From NCBI GenBank assembly GCA_041394265.1, contig JAWKIO010000005.1, positions 744,001 to 808,000 of the forward strand: DNA of 64,000 bases. The letters are read 5' to 3'. Under the pieces are notes generated by a model. That model did not search any database and was not told the origin of the DNA. It worked only from the letters and a program-made list of their open reading frames with translations. Positions within the stretch are counted from its first letter, which is position 1. The number at the start of each line of letters is the position of its first letter. Shown here piece by piece: positions 7,386 to 15,705 of this stretch. This stretch comes from Acidimicrobiales bacterium (GTDB lineage: Bacteria; Actinomycetota; Acidimicrobiia; Acidimicrobiales; SZUA-35). Both the position numbers and the translations under genes were made by a program.

Positions 7386-8698
7386 ACGACTGGGAGTTGG
7401 CGACGCTCGAGGCGCTCTGCGAGGAGGGCGGCGGCTTCGTACGGACCGGCCCGTTCGGTTCGCAGCTTCACAAGCGCGACTACGTCGATGATCCAGCAGC
7501 GACCCCAGTGGTCATGCCCAAGGACATGGTCAACGGCCGAATCGACCAAGAGTCTGTTGCGCGGATCGATGACGACACGGTCGAGCGTCTCGCCCACCAT
7601 CTTGTCGAGGATGGCGATGTCATCTTGTCTCGGCGCGGGGACGTTGGCCGAAGCGTTTCGATTCGAGAGGCGGACATCCCGGCGCTGGTTGGAACCGGGT
7701 CAATCCGCATCCACCTCGGATCTCCCAAGCGCATGCAACCCAGGTACTTCGCGTACTTCATGCGGTCCCGCCAGGTCATCGACTTCCTCGAAGGGCATGC
7801 CGTCGGCGCCACGATGCCGAACCTGAACGCCGGGATCGTCAACTCGCTCCCTGTGCCCATACCGCCTGCCGACCATCAGGCGAGGGCAGCCGAGGCCCTC
7901 GGCTCGATCGATGACCTGATCGACAACAACCGGCGGCGGATCGAGATGTTGGAGAAGATGGCACAGATCATCTACCAGGAGTGGTTCGTTCACTTCCGTT
8001 ACCCCGGCCATGAAGACGCCACCTTCGTCGACTCCCCCCTCGGTCCAATCCCGGAGGGGTGGGACGTCCATCCCCTTTCCGAACTCGCAACCGTCGTCCG
8101 CGGGCGCTCGTACCGCAAGTACGAGTTGGCCGAGGAGGGCGGCCTACCGTTCGTGAACCTCAAGTGCATGATGCGCGGCGGCGGTTTCCGGCTCGGCGGT
8201 CTGAAGCGATACACCGGCGACTACAAGCCTGCACAGCTCGTGTATCACGGAGACATCGTCCTCGCTGTCACCGACCTCACCCAAGGGCGTGAGATTCTCG
8301 CGCAGGCCACCCTCGTGCCACGACTGGCCGAGGAAGCAGGAGTCATCTCGCTCGACGTTGCACGGATCCTCCCGAAGGGTCCCGAAGATCGCCTCTCGCT
8401 GTTCTTCGCCCTCCGCTGCAGCGACTTCGCCGAACGGGTCAAGGAGTACGCCAACGGATCGACGGTGCTCCACCTTTCACCCAAGTTCGTCGAAGAGAAC
8501 GAACTTGTATGGCCGCAGGAGGCCGTCCGTGGTCGTTTTGGGGATCTCGTTGAACCGATGGTGACGAGCCTCGACGAGTTGCGAGAATCCGCCGACCGGC
8601 TTGCCGCTATTCGCGATCTTCTCCTTCCGAAGCTCGTCACCGGCGAGATCGACATGTCGGAGCAGGAGCTGAATGCGGTCGTCGAGGGGGCCCGGTGA
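7382..8698 (+). CDS. hsdS: type I restriction-modification specificity subunit HsdS
   Basis: A 438-residue DNA-recognition subunit with two target-recognition domains. The first begins near the N-terminus (FVRTGPFGSQLHKRDY). The second follows WDVHPLSELATVVRG near residue 225. Each is followed by a helical spacer; the central one includes DLIDNNRRRIEMLEKMAQII and the C-terminal one ends LLLPKLVTGEIDM. HsdS fixes the sequence recognised by both methylation and cleavage. It is translationally coupled to hsdM and hsdR by four-base GTGA overlaps on each side. No inverted partial hsdS copy is present, so phase variation by recombination is not suggested. The recognition sequence cannot be read from the protein. 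Confidence 0.94.
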   Translation: MNDWELATLEALCEEGGGFVRTGPFGSQLHKRDYVDDPAATPVVMPKDMVNGRIDQESVARIDDDTVERLAHHLVEDGDVILSRRGDVGRSVSIREADIPALVGTGSIRIHLGSPKRMQPRYFAYFMRSRQVIDFLEGHAVGATMPNLNAGIVNSLPVPIPPADHQARAAEALGSIDDLIDNNRRRIEMLEKMAQIIYQEWFVHFRYPGHEDATFVDSPLGPIPEGWDVHPLSELATVVRGRSYRKYELAEEGGLPFVNLKCMMRGGGFRLGGLKRYTGDYKPAQLVYHGDIVLAVTDLTQGREILAQATLVPRLAEEAGVISLDVARILPKGPEDRLSLFFALRCSDFAERVKEYANGSTVLHLSPKFVEENELVWPQEAVRGRFGDLVEPMVTSLDELRESADRLAAIRDLLLPKLVTGEIDMSEQELNAVVEGAR

Positions 8699-11600
8699 GC
8701 CCGAAGAAGTTCAGCGAGGACGAGCTCGTCGAGCGACCGGCGATGGACCTGCTCGCTGAACTCGGATGGGAGACCGTCAACGCCTACAGCGAGGCGCTCG
8801 GTCCTGCGGGCACCCTGGGTCGGGATTCGCAGCACGACGCGTTCTTGACTCATCGGCTGCGCGATGCCCTCACGGTCTTAAATCCCGGAGTCCCCGGATC
8901 AATCCGCGAGGAAGCCCTCGCCGAGATCACCCGCGACCGCTCGCTGATGCAGCCGGTGCGGGCCAACCAAGAGATCCACGAGCTGCTCCGCGAGGGCTAC
9001 CAGGCGCAGTGGATGGACGACCAGGGGGAGGAGCAGTTCGCCAACGTCCGCTACATCGACCTGTACGACTCGACGAAGAACGACTGGCTCGCCGTCAACC
9101 AGTTCTGGCTCAAAGGAGCACTGCATGACCGGCGCCCCGACGCCGTGCTGTTCGTCAACGGCATCCCGCTGGTGCTGCTCGAGTTCAAGGGCGCGTCGAT
9201 CTCCGTCGAACACGGCTATGAGGACAACATCTGCGACTACCGCGACACCGTGCCTCAGCTTTTTTGGCCGAACGGATTCATCATCATCTCGAACGGGACC
9301 GAGGCCAAGGTCGGCGCCACCTACGCCATGTGGGAGTTCTTTGGCGACTGGAAGGTGATCGACGCAGCTGGCAACCGAGGTGTCGTCGCCCTCGAAACCG
9401 CGATCCGCGGCACGTGCACGCAGGACTACCTGCTCGACATCATCGAGAACTTCGTGGCCTACCTCGAACGGCCCGGAGGCCTAGTCAAGAGCGTCGGGCG
9501 CAACCATCAGGTGCTCGGTGTCAACGCCTCGATCGAGAACATGCACCGAGTCCGCAGCCAGGGCGACAAGAAACTCGGCGTGTTCTGGCACACCCAAGGG
9601 TCGGGCAAGAGCCTGTCGATGCTGTGGTTCACCCAGAAGGTGCTGCGCCGGCTGCCCGGCAAGTGGACGTTCGTAATGGTCACCGACCGCACCGAGCTCG
9701 ACACCCAGCTCCACCAGGAGTTCGCGAGGGCCGGTGCGATCTCCGAGACCGAGAACGTGCATGCACGGTCGGCATCTCACCTGCGAGAGCTGCTCGCCGC
9801 CGACCACCGCTACGTGTTCACGCTGATCCACAAGTTCCGGATCGACAAGGACGCTGGCGAAACCGAGATGCCCGTGCTGTCGGATCGCGACGACATCATC
9901 GTGATCACAGACGAGGCGCACCGCAGCCAGTACGACACGTTGGCGTTGAACATGCGCCAGGCCCTGCCCAACGCCTCGTTCATGGGCTTCACGGGCACGC
10001 CGCTGTTGGCCGGGGAAGAACTGACCCGCCAAGAGTTCGGCGAGTACGTCAGCACCTACAACTTCCGTGATGCCATCGAAGACGGCGCCACCGTTCCGCT
10101 GTTCTACGAGAACCGCATCCCCGAACTGCAACTCGTCAACGAGGACTTCGAGGACGAACTGGAGGAACTTCTCGAAGCGGCGGAACTCGACGACGACGCC
10201 GAGGGGCAGCTGATCCGCCAGTTCACACAACAACACACCTTCATCACCCGGCCCGAACGGCTGCGAACCGTCGCCAAGGACCTGGTCGCCCATTTCGTCG
10301 GACGCGGGTTCGCCGGCAAGGCAATGTACGTCGGCATCGACAAGGCAGCGGCTGTCGCCATCTTCGACCTGGTCCAAGAGGAATGGGCATCGCACCTCGA
10401 CGGCCTTAGGGCTCAGCACGACGTGCTCCCCGAAGCCGAACGGCCGTGGCTGGCCAGCCGTATTGAGCTGATGGAGACGACCGACATGGCAGTCGTGGTC
10501 AGCCAGAGCCAGAACGAGCTCGCGCATCTCGATGCCAAAGGGCTGGACATCCGCCCCCACCGCCAGCGCATGAACGACGAGGCACTCGACGAGAAGTTCA
10601 AGGACGCCGACGACCCACTGCGGCTTGTCTTCGTGTGCGCGATGTGGATGACCGGTTTCGACGCTCCGAGCGTGTCGACCATCTACCTCGACCGGCCGAT
10701 GCGCAACCACACGCTCATGCAGACCATTGCCCGGGCCAATCGAGTCTTCCCGGACAAGGAGAACGGGCTGATTGTCGACTACATCGGCGTCTTCCGCAAT
10801 CTCGAGAAGGCGCTCGCCATCTACGGAGCGGCCAACGCTGACGTCGACTCCCCGATTCAGGACAAGTCCGAGCTGGTCGAAGCCCTCGGCACTGCGGTGG
10901 AGGGGGTCGCCGACCTGTGTGCGCGCTATGACGTCGACCTCGACGAGCTGTGGGCGGCGAGCGGCTTCGAGTTCATCAGTCTGCGCGATGCGGCAACCGA
11001 GGCGCTGATCGCGGACCCCGACGTACGGGCCGAGTTCATGTCGGCGGCCACCGTCGCCCGCAAGCTCTTCAAGGCGGTATTGCCCGATCCGGCCGCAGCA
11101 CGGTGGCAGTCGAAGGTTGCGGTGATCCGAGCACTCGCGGAACACATCGCCAGCTTGAACCGTGTCGTCTACGACCTAGGAGACGTGACCGACGCTGTCG
11201 ATGCGCTTCTCGATCGATCCGTCGGTGCCGAGGAGTACGTGATTCGAACGGCGGCCGAGGATGCGGCGCTCGACCCGCACATCGACCTCTCCCAGATCGA
11301 CTTCGAGTCCCTGGCTGCGCAGTTCGGCAACAAGAAGCGCGCCGAGACCGAGCGTCTCGCTGCGATACTCAAGGGCCGAGCCGAGGCAGGAGCGGCCATC
11401 AACCCCTCCCGGCTGGAGTTCGTGGAGCGCATCGAGGCGCTGATCGCCGACTACAACGCCGGAAGCCTGAACATCGACGAGTACCTCCGACGCCTGATCG
11501 CATTGTCCGGCGGCCTCAGCGATGAGGAGCAGCGAGCCGTCAGCGAAGGGATGACCGAGCACGAGCTGGCGGTCTTCGACCTGCTCACCAAGCCAGAGCC

Positions 11601-11850
11601 CGTCTTGACCGACGACGAGCGCGAGATCGTGAAGCAGAGCGCCAAGAAGCTGCTCGAGCACCTCCACGAGAAGCTGGTCCTCGACTGGCGCCGCAAGGCC
11701 GCGGCCACCGCTGGGGTGAAGACCACCATCAAGGACGTCCTCGACGCGGACTTGCCCGCCGACCCGTACCCACCGGAGGTATTCGATGCCAAAGTCGCCG
11801 CAGTCTTCGACCACGTGCTGACCATGCCTGCGCTTGCTCCGCCCGCATGA
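8695..11850 (+). CDS. hsdR: type I restriction endonuclease subunit HsdR
   Basis: A 1051-residue motor and nuclease subunit. The N-terminal nuclease part carries the PD-(D/E)xK core (RPDAVLFVNG followed by LLEFKG, residues ~147-166). The SF2 helicase motor follows, with Walker A HTQGSGKS near 299-306, DEAH near 406-409, GFTGTP, and a motif VI region TLMQTIARANRVF. The C-terminal ~300 residues are helical, as needed to dock on HsdM. The enzyme cuts unmodified DNA after ATP-driven translocation. GTG 8695 overlaps the hsdS stop by four bases. Length and motifs are complete, so the system looks active. Confidence 0.95.
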   Translation: MSPKKFSEDELVERPAMDLLAELGWETVNAYSEALGPAGTLGRDSQHDAFLTHRLRDALTVLNPGVPGSIREEALAEITRDRSLMQPVRANQEIHELLREGYQAQWMDDQGEEQFANVRYIDLYDSTKNDWLAVNQFWLKGALHDRRPDAVLFVNGIPLVLLEFKGASISVEHGYEDNICDYRDTVPQLFWPNGFIIISNGTEAKVGATYAMWEFFGDWKVIDAAGNRGVVALETAIRGTCTQDYLLDIIENFVAYLERPGGLVKSVGRNHQVLGVNASIENMHRVRSQGDKKLGVFWHTQGSGKSLSMLWFTQKVLRRLPGKWTFVMVTDRTELDTQLHQEFARAGAISETENVHARSASHLRELLAADHRYVFTLIHKFRIDKDAGETEMPVLSDRDDIIVITDEAHRSQYDTLALNMRQALPNASFMGFTGTPLLAGEELTRQEFGEYVSTYNFRDAIEDGATVPLFYENRIPELQLVNEDFEDELEELLEAAELDDDAEGQLIRQFTQQHTFITRPERLRTVAKDLVAHFVGRGFAGKAMYVGIDKAAAVAIFDLVQEEWASHLDGLRAQHDVLPEAERPWLASRIELMETTDMAVVVSQSQNELAHLDAKGLDIRPHRQRMNDEALDEKFKDADDPLRLVFVCAMWMTGFDAPSVSTIYLDRPMRNHTLMQTIARANRVFPDKENGLIVDYIGVFRNLEKALAIYGAANADVDSPIQDKSELVEALGTAVEGVADLCARYDVDLDELWAASGFEFISLRDAATEALIADPDVRAEFMSAATVARKLFKAVLPDPAAARWQSKVAVIRALAEHIASLNRVVYDLGDVTDAVDALLDRSVGAEEYVIRTAAEDAALDPHIDLSQIDFESLAAQFGNKKRAETERLAAILKGRAEAGAAINPSRLEFVERIEALIADYNAGSLNIDEYLRRLIALSGGLSDEEQRAVSEGMTEHELAVFDLLTKPEPVLTDDEREIVKQSAKKLLEHLHEKLVLDWRRKAAATAGVKTTIKDVLDADLPADPYPPEVFDAKVAAVFDHVLTMPALAPPA

Positions 11851-11923
11851 GGTCTGGCATCGCCACCGACGCAGCCACGCTCAGCGGTCCCACGATCCTG
11901 AACCCTACGCGCTCAGCACACAA

Positions 11924-11985
11924 GGGAAAACCGGAGACACAACTGGAGGTCCCGCTGGGACCTCCAACGCGAGATCACGCGAGAT
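11924..11985 (+). repeat. right copy of the inverted repeat flanking the hsd operon
   Basis: This unit begins GGGAAAACCG, continues GAGACACAACTGGAGGT, and has a 9-bp perfect hairpin (GGAGGTCCC at 11945-11953 with GGGACCTCC at 11957-11965). It ends with CGCGAGA and CGCGAGAT blocks. It is the inverted counterpart of 5582-5642. The hairpin stems differ in sequence between the copies but keep pairing, which argues for selection on structure. Confidence 0.65.
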
Positions 11986-12014
11986 GGCCCACCGTCACGC
12001 TTGGTGATCTCGCG
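11968..12014. other. 11-bp inverted repeat between hsdR and the excisionase-like gene
   Basis: CGCGAGATCAC (11968-11978) is the exact reverse complement of GTGATCTCGCG (12004-12014), with a 25-base spacer. It partly overlaps the right border repeat. The right arm also repeats the GGTGATCTCGCG seen at 5578-5589 in direct orientation. It may be a terminator for hsdR, an operator for the downstream gene, or a trace of how the cassette was inserted. Confidence 0.4.
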
Positions 12015-12114
12015 TGGCGCAGCGCGCGAGCGGCGTCGAGTTCGGTGTCCCAGCCTGCCCAACCCCGCCCCCACAGGTACCAGCAGCCCCACCGGGACCA
12101 CGAGGGAGCCTGCG

Positions 12115-12360
12115 ATGGAACACACGATCAATCGAACAGGGCGAATCGGACGAGCTGGGACAGACGCCTCCCGCTCGACCGGCCTGCTTGACGTGGACGC
12201 CCTGAGCGATCTGCTCGGTGTCACGCCTCGGTTCGTCCGCAGGCTCGTGTCCGAGCGGCGTGTGCCCTTCTTGAAGATCGGCAAATTCGTACGCTTCGAT
12301 CCACGCGAGATCGACGAGTGGGTCGATCAGCAACGCCGACCCGCCGCAAGCTACGAGTAG
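12115..12360 (+). CDS. excisionase-family helix-turn-helix DNA-binding protein
   Basis: An 81-residue protein. Its C-terminal ~50 residues match the MerR-like excisionase fold: LLDVDALSDLLGVTPRFVRR (helix-turn-helix), then VPFLKIGKFVRFDPREIDEW. Such proteins bend DNA at att sites to direct a tyrosine integrase towards excision; some act as repressors. ATG 12115 follows a GGGAG ribosome site. It lies inside the element, about 2 kb from the integrase gene and on the other strand. Its 3' end overlaps the 3' end of the DUF6414-like pseudogene by 10 bp. The fold is clear; the excision role is inferred from the family and the element context. Confidence 0.8.
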   Translation: MEHTINRTGRIGRAGTDASRSTGLLDVDALSDLLGVTPRFVRRLVSERRVPFLKIGKFVRFDPREIDEWVDQQRRPAASYE

Positions 12361-13126
12361 ATGGCGATCGGTTCAACCAACACGGCTGGTCCCCTAAGAG
12401 TTACCTCGCTGCGACTCGTACCGGTTGCCCTTCGCTGCTTGCGATTCGGCTGGGGCAGGTTGGCCGTGAGGCTCGGAAGAATCTCGCTCTGAGACATCGA
12501 GTCGCCTTCCTGGATGGTGCGCTTGACCCTGCCGAAGACGATCAGCTCCTCGCCGTGGAGACCCATCGGCTCCCCGACTATGAGTTCGGGTCGGGCGATG
12601 AACATGATCCCTGGCCCGCCGTGGCGCTCCTGCGCCACGATCGGGAAGCCGTCGAGACGAACGAGCTGTTGCAGCGCCTCCACCTGGCTGACCAGCTCGT
12701 CGGCACCGTCAAGGGTTTGGCGAGCGCGCTTGCAAGACCAGCGAGCTGGCCGAGCGCAGCCCCGACGAAGGCCATCCGGATGATCTCGGGAACCTCCAGG
12801 ACTCCCTCGAAACGTACGAACTCGCCTCGTGTGATCTGAACGAACGCCGCGGAATCCATCGGACTCAGCGGTGCAACCTCATCGCCGAGGACATTCTCGA
12901 GCTGGGCTGCACGGCTCACCCGCGTGCTGGCGAGCGTGAAGGACTCCGACGTCGTCTTCGATGAGTCAAGGCTCGCATCGGCGAACCCGCCGACCCCGAT
13001 CCGGCCACCCTTCGAGGTTTGGCCCTTGCGACGAACCGTCGTCTCCGCAACGGAGCCTTCTTGAATCTGCTCGAGGAACTCGCCAATCTGCTGATCGTCT
13101 CTGTAGACGAAGGATCGAAGTGGCAC
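12351..13126 (-). pseudogene. DUF6414-like protein gene broken by a frameshift
   Basis: Two minus-strand frames join into one coherent protein of about 258 residues. The first (from 13126) starts MPLRSFVYRDDQQIGEFLEQ and runs to GLASALAKPLT. The second carries on with DGADELVSQVEALQQLVRLD and ends at 12351. The switch happens near 12710-12716 (AAACCCTTGACG on the minus strand) and would be fixed by one extra base. The N-terminal YRDD..FLEQI pattern resembles the DUF6414 family of unknown function, recalled from family knowledge and not searched. The break could be a real mutation or a sequencing error. The sequence does not form a standard -1 slippery heptamer, so programmed frameshifting is less likely. 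Confidence 0.55.
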
Positions 13127-13178
13127 AGCACATCGTAGGCCTGCCCGCTGACATGCTCCCCGGCTGCGAGAGGCCGCC

Positions 13179-14258
13179 CTACTCGTCGAGCGTGTCTCCG
13201 AGGATCTGCGCCAACGCCTCGTCGGCTCGCTCGACGGCGTGCGCGTAGACCCGGAGCGTCATCGACGGATCTGCGTGGCCGAGGCGGTGCGCCACCGTGC
13301 GAACATCCTGGCCCGAGGCGATCGACTGCGTGGCCGACCAGTGCCGCAGATCGTGCAGCCGCCAGCACTCGTCGACACCGGCCAGCTCACGACTCCGGCG
13401 CCACCACCAACCGATGCGGTCCGGGTTCGGCGGCTCCGCATCGGGCGTGAACAGCCACTCGGTCACCTCGCCGTACTTCGCCGCCTTCTCCCCCACCTGC
13501 GCCACCAACGACGCGCTCAACGTCACCACCCGCCGGCTCCCGGTCTTCGTCGGCTCCAGCCTCGGCGCCCGCACCCCACCCTGCGTCGACACGATGATCT
13601 GGCCGTCGACCACCACCTTGTCGTCGACGAACTTGTCCCACCGCAACGCCGCCAGCTCACCACGCCGCGCCCCGGTCTCGGCCGCCAACCGGAACGCCAG
13701 CGGCGCCATCTCGTGCACCTCGGCAGCCACCTCGATCAGGCGCCGCACCTCGTCGTTGGTGAGCGTCCCCTTCTGCCGCCGCTTCGGCTGCTCGACCGGC
13801 GCAGCCGACGCCGGGTTCGTCGGGATCCACTCCCACCGCACCGCCTGCTGCAGCGCCGCCCGCAACACCGTGTGCTGGTTGCGAATCGACGCCTCCCCCG
13901 CCCCGGCCCGCCGGAGCCGAGCCACCCAGCGGTCGATGTCGGACACGCCGAGCGACGCCACCGACATCGACGCGATCGGGTCCTTCTTCACCTGCGTCGC
14001 CCGCGAGGTCTGATCTCGCACGGTCAGCGGCGCCCAGCTCGGCGTCTTGGTCTCGAGCCACTCGTCGAGCAGCTGCGCGACCTTGCGTCCGCCGGCGTTG
14101 CGCGCCGGCTTCACGGTCAGCTCGGCCGCCGCACGCTGCGCGTCGCGCTTGGTGCCGTAGATCGTGCGCGACACCTGGGTCGGCTTTCCGGTGCGGTCGC
14201 GACCGGTGTAGCCCCGCACCTCCCACACCCCGCTTCGCCGTTCCCGGATGCTCGCCAT
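13179..14258 (-). CDS. int: tyrosine recombinase (integrase) of the element
   Basis: A 359-residue site-specific recombinase. The N-terminal ~50 residues (RERRSGVWEVRGYTGRD) form an AP2-like arm-binding domain, followed by a SAM-like core-binding domain (~60-150). The catalytic domain has Arg198 (ETGARRGEL), Lys238, His302 and Arg305 (LHDLRH), His328 (RLGHAD) and nucleophile Tyr338 (RVYAHA). All are present, so it should be active. It lies just inside the right att repeat, as is typical. The ATG at 14258 is preferred because a TAGGGT box ends eight bases upstream; longer in-frame starts would run through the arm-site repeats. Confidence 0.94.
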   Translation of the reverse strand: MASIRERRSGVWEVRGYTGRDRTGKPTQVSRTIYGTKRDAQRAAAELTVKPARNAGGRKVAQLLDEWLETKTPSWAPLTVRDQTSRATQVKKDPIASMSVASLGVSDIDRWVARLRRAGAGEASIRNQHTVLRAALQQAVRWEWIPTNPASAAPVEQPKRRQKGTLTNDEVRRLIEVAAEVHEMAPLAFRLAAETGARRGELAALRWDKFVDDKVVVDGQIIVSTQGGVRAPRLEPTKTGSRRVVTLSASLVAQVGEKAAKYGEVTEWLFTPDAEPPNPDRIGWWWRRSRELAGVDECWRLHDLRHWSATQSIASGQDVRTVAHRLGHADPSMTLRVYAHAVERADEALAQILGDTLDE

Positions 14259-14266
14259 AGGGGTGA

Positions 14267-14272
14267 ACCCTA
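14267..14272 (-). promoter_or_regulatory. -10 box (TAGGGT) of the integrase gene
   Basis: TAGGGT on the minus strand ends eight bases before the integrase ATG. The same hexamer precedes several chromosomal genes at 6-7 bases. It lies between the start codon and the arm-type repeats at 14293-14314, so integrase binding there could repress its own gene. Confidence 0.45.
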
Positions 14273-14292
14273 GTCGCGTTGCATCCCACGGG

Positions 14293-14314
14293 AGTAGGGA
14301 TGAGAGTAGGGATG
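14293..14314 (+). repeat. right pair of integrase arm-type repeats
   Basis: AGTAGGGATG occurs at 14293-14302 and 14305-14314 with the same 12-bp period and orientation as the left pair at 2555-2576. It lies about 100 bp inside the right att core, immediately upstream of the integrase promoter. Confidence 0.6.
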
Positions 14315-14405
14315 GACCGATTCCTCGGCCCGAGTGACCGCTGGTGACCCTTGCTGCCCCCTGTGACCGAATCGGCCTCGGAGGCAGCAAAGGTCCAGGT
14401 CAGCG

Positions 14406-14484
14406 CTATTCGATACGCATCCCCGAGATGGCCCGGGAGATCACGAGCTGCTGGATCTGCTCGGTGCCTTCGAAGATGTCGTAG
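14406..14484 (-). repeat. attR: 3' end of the acyl-CoA dehydrogenase gene
   Basis: This is the functional copy of the 79-bp att repeat. It encodes the last residues of the dehydrogenase, including the IFEGT segment with the catalytic glutamate, and its TAG stop. The two differences from the left copy are synonymous, so integration leaves the protein unchanged. Confidence 0.9.
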
Positions 14485-15620
14485 ATCTTGGCGTCACGGT
14501 GCCAGCGCTCGACCGGATACTCCCGGGTGTAGCCGTAGCCGCCGAGGATCTGGATGGCTCGCTCGGTGGCCTGGACGGCGACTCGGCCGGCCTTGAGCTT
14601 GGCCATGGAACCTTCGGCGCACTTGAACTGGCGCTGCTTGCCGAGCCATGCGGCCCGACGCACGAGCAGGCGGGCGGCATCGATCTCGGTGGCCATGTCG
14701 GCCAGCATGAAGGCGATCGACTGATTCATGATGATCGGCCGACCGAAGGCGTGACGCTCCTTCGCGTACTCGAGCGAGTACTCGTACGCCGCCCGGGCGA
14801 TACCGAGCGCCTGGGCACCGACAGCGGGGCGAGTGGCCTCGAAGGTCTGCATGGCAGCCTGTGAGTTGCCGGACTTGCCCTCACGGACCCGAGCCAGTCG
14901 CTCATCGAGCTTCTCCTTGCCGCCGAGCAGGCAGCGACCAGGGATGCGACAGTCATCGAGCACGACCTCTGCAGTGTGCGACGCACGGATGCCGTGCTTG
15001 GCGTACTTCTGGCCCATCGACAGCCCGGGGGTGTTGGGCGGCACGATGAAGCTGGCGTGACCCTTCGAGCCGAGCTCGGGATCGACGACGGCCACCACCA
15101 CGTGGATGTTGGCGATGCCACCGTTGGTGATCCACGCCTTGGTGCCGTTGAGCACCCACTCGTCATTCGCCTCGTCGTACTTGGCCCGCAGGCGGTAGGC
15201 ATTGACGTCGGAACCGGCGTCGGGCTCGGACGCACAGAAGGCGCCGACCTTGACATCGTCGGCGGTGCCGTAGCACTGGGGCACCCACTCGAGCACCTGC
15301 TCGCTGGTCCCACTGGCAGCAATGCCGGCGGCGGCGAGACCGGAGCCCATGATCGCCATGCCGAGTCCGGCGTCGCCCCAGAACATCTCCTCGAGCGCCA
15401 CCATCATCGACTGACCGGTGGGGTCGTTCATCATCATCTCGGCCATGAATTCCCAGCCGTAGAGCCCGATCGACGCCGCCTCCTGGACGAACGACCACGG
15501 GAACTCCTCGCGCTCGTCCCATTCGGCTGCCTGCACCCGCATGACATCTTCGGCGAATCCGTGGATCCACTTCTGCAGCTGCACCTGATCTTCGTTGAGT
15601 GCGAGCGAGAACTCGGCCAT
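14406..15620 (-). CDS. acyl-CoA dehydrogenase (integration target gene)
   Basis: A 404-residue FAD enzyme that introduces the first double bond in fatty acyl-CoA breakdown. Seen are the N-terminal helical domain, the FAD-binding segment TKAWITNGG near 150-170, GYGYTREYPVERWHRDAKI near the C-terminus, and YDIFEGT, which holds the catalytic glutamate. Length is normal. ATG 15620 is set by a GGAGG ribosome site eight bases before it. The last ~26 codons are supplied by the integrated element's att copy. Two palindromic operator-like sites lie upstream, suggesting control by a TetR-type fatty-acid regulator. Substrate chain length cannot be told. Confidence 0.93.
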   Translation of the reverse strand: MAEFSLALNEDQVQLQKWIHGFAEDVMRVQAAEWDEREEFPWSFVQEAASIGLYGWEFMAEMMMNDPTGQSMMVALEEMFWGDAGLGMAIMGSGLAAAGIAASGTSEQVLEWVPQCYGTADDVKVGAFCASEPDAGSDVNAYRLRAKYDEANDEWVLNGTKAWITNGGIANIHVVVAVVDPELGSKGHASFIVPPNTPGLSMGQKYAKHGIRASHTAEVVLDDCRIPGRCLLGGKEKLDERLARVREGKSGNSQAAMQTFEATRPAVGAQALGIARAAYEYSLEYAKERHAFGRPIIMNQSIAFMLADMATEIDAARLLVRRAAWLGKQRQFKCAEGSMAKLKAGRVAVQATERAIQILGGYGYTREYPVERWHRDAKIYDIFEGTEQIQQLVISRAISGMRIE

Positions 15621-15648
15621 CGGGGAACCTCCAGAGTAAACGGGCAAC

Positions 15649-15668
15649 TTGTTACCGGCGAGTAACAA
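15649..15668. promoter_or_regulatory. palindromic operator upstream of acyl-CoA dehydrogenase
   Basis: TTGTTAC, six bases, then GTAACAA: a perfect 7-bp inverted repeat with a CCGGCG-like centre, about 30 bases before the dehydrogenase start codon. It shares GTTACCGGC with the second site at 15706-15721. TetR-family regulators of lipid genes in actinobacteria bind sites of this kind. The regulator is not in the window. Confidence 0.5.
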
Positions 15669-15705
15669 GAGGATACGCCTCCGGGAGGAGCAAGCGCAAC
15701 GAAAA

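Larger units (their letters stand above)
2359..14484. mobile_element. 12-kb integrative element carrying RT, HEPN and type I RM genes
   Basis: The region is bounded by a 79-bp direct repeat, 2359-2437 and 14406-14484, with two mismatches; 2369-2437 and 14416-14484 (69 bp) are identical. The right copy is the 3' end of an acyl-CoA dehydrogenase gene and the left copy is a detached duplicate of it, as expected when a tyrosine integrase inserts into a gene end and restores it. The integrase gene sits just inside the right copy, with an HTH excisionase-like gene nearby. The predicted excised circle is 12,047 bp. No replication, conjugation or phage structural genes are visible, so this is a compact site-specific island carrying mostly defence-type cargo, not a prophage or an ICE. 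Confidence 0.9.

Noticed and set aside
9481..11145. Long open frame (554 codons) antisense to hsdR
   Set aside because: It is a shadow of the high-GC codon pattern of hsdR. The translation has no domain and runs opposite a complete, motif-bearing gene.
12700..12725. Programmed -1 frameshift in the DUF6414-like gene
   Set aside because: The bases at the switch (GCC AAA CCC TTG on the minus strand) do not form an in-frame X XXY YYZ heptamer and no following stem was evident. A mutation or read error is simpler.
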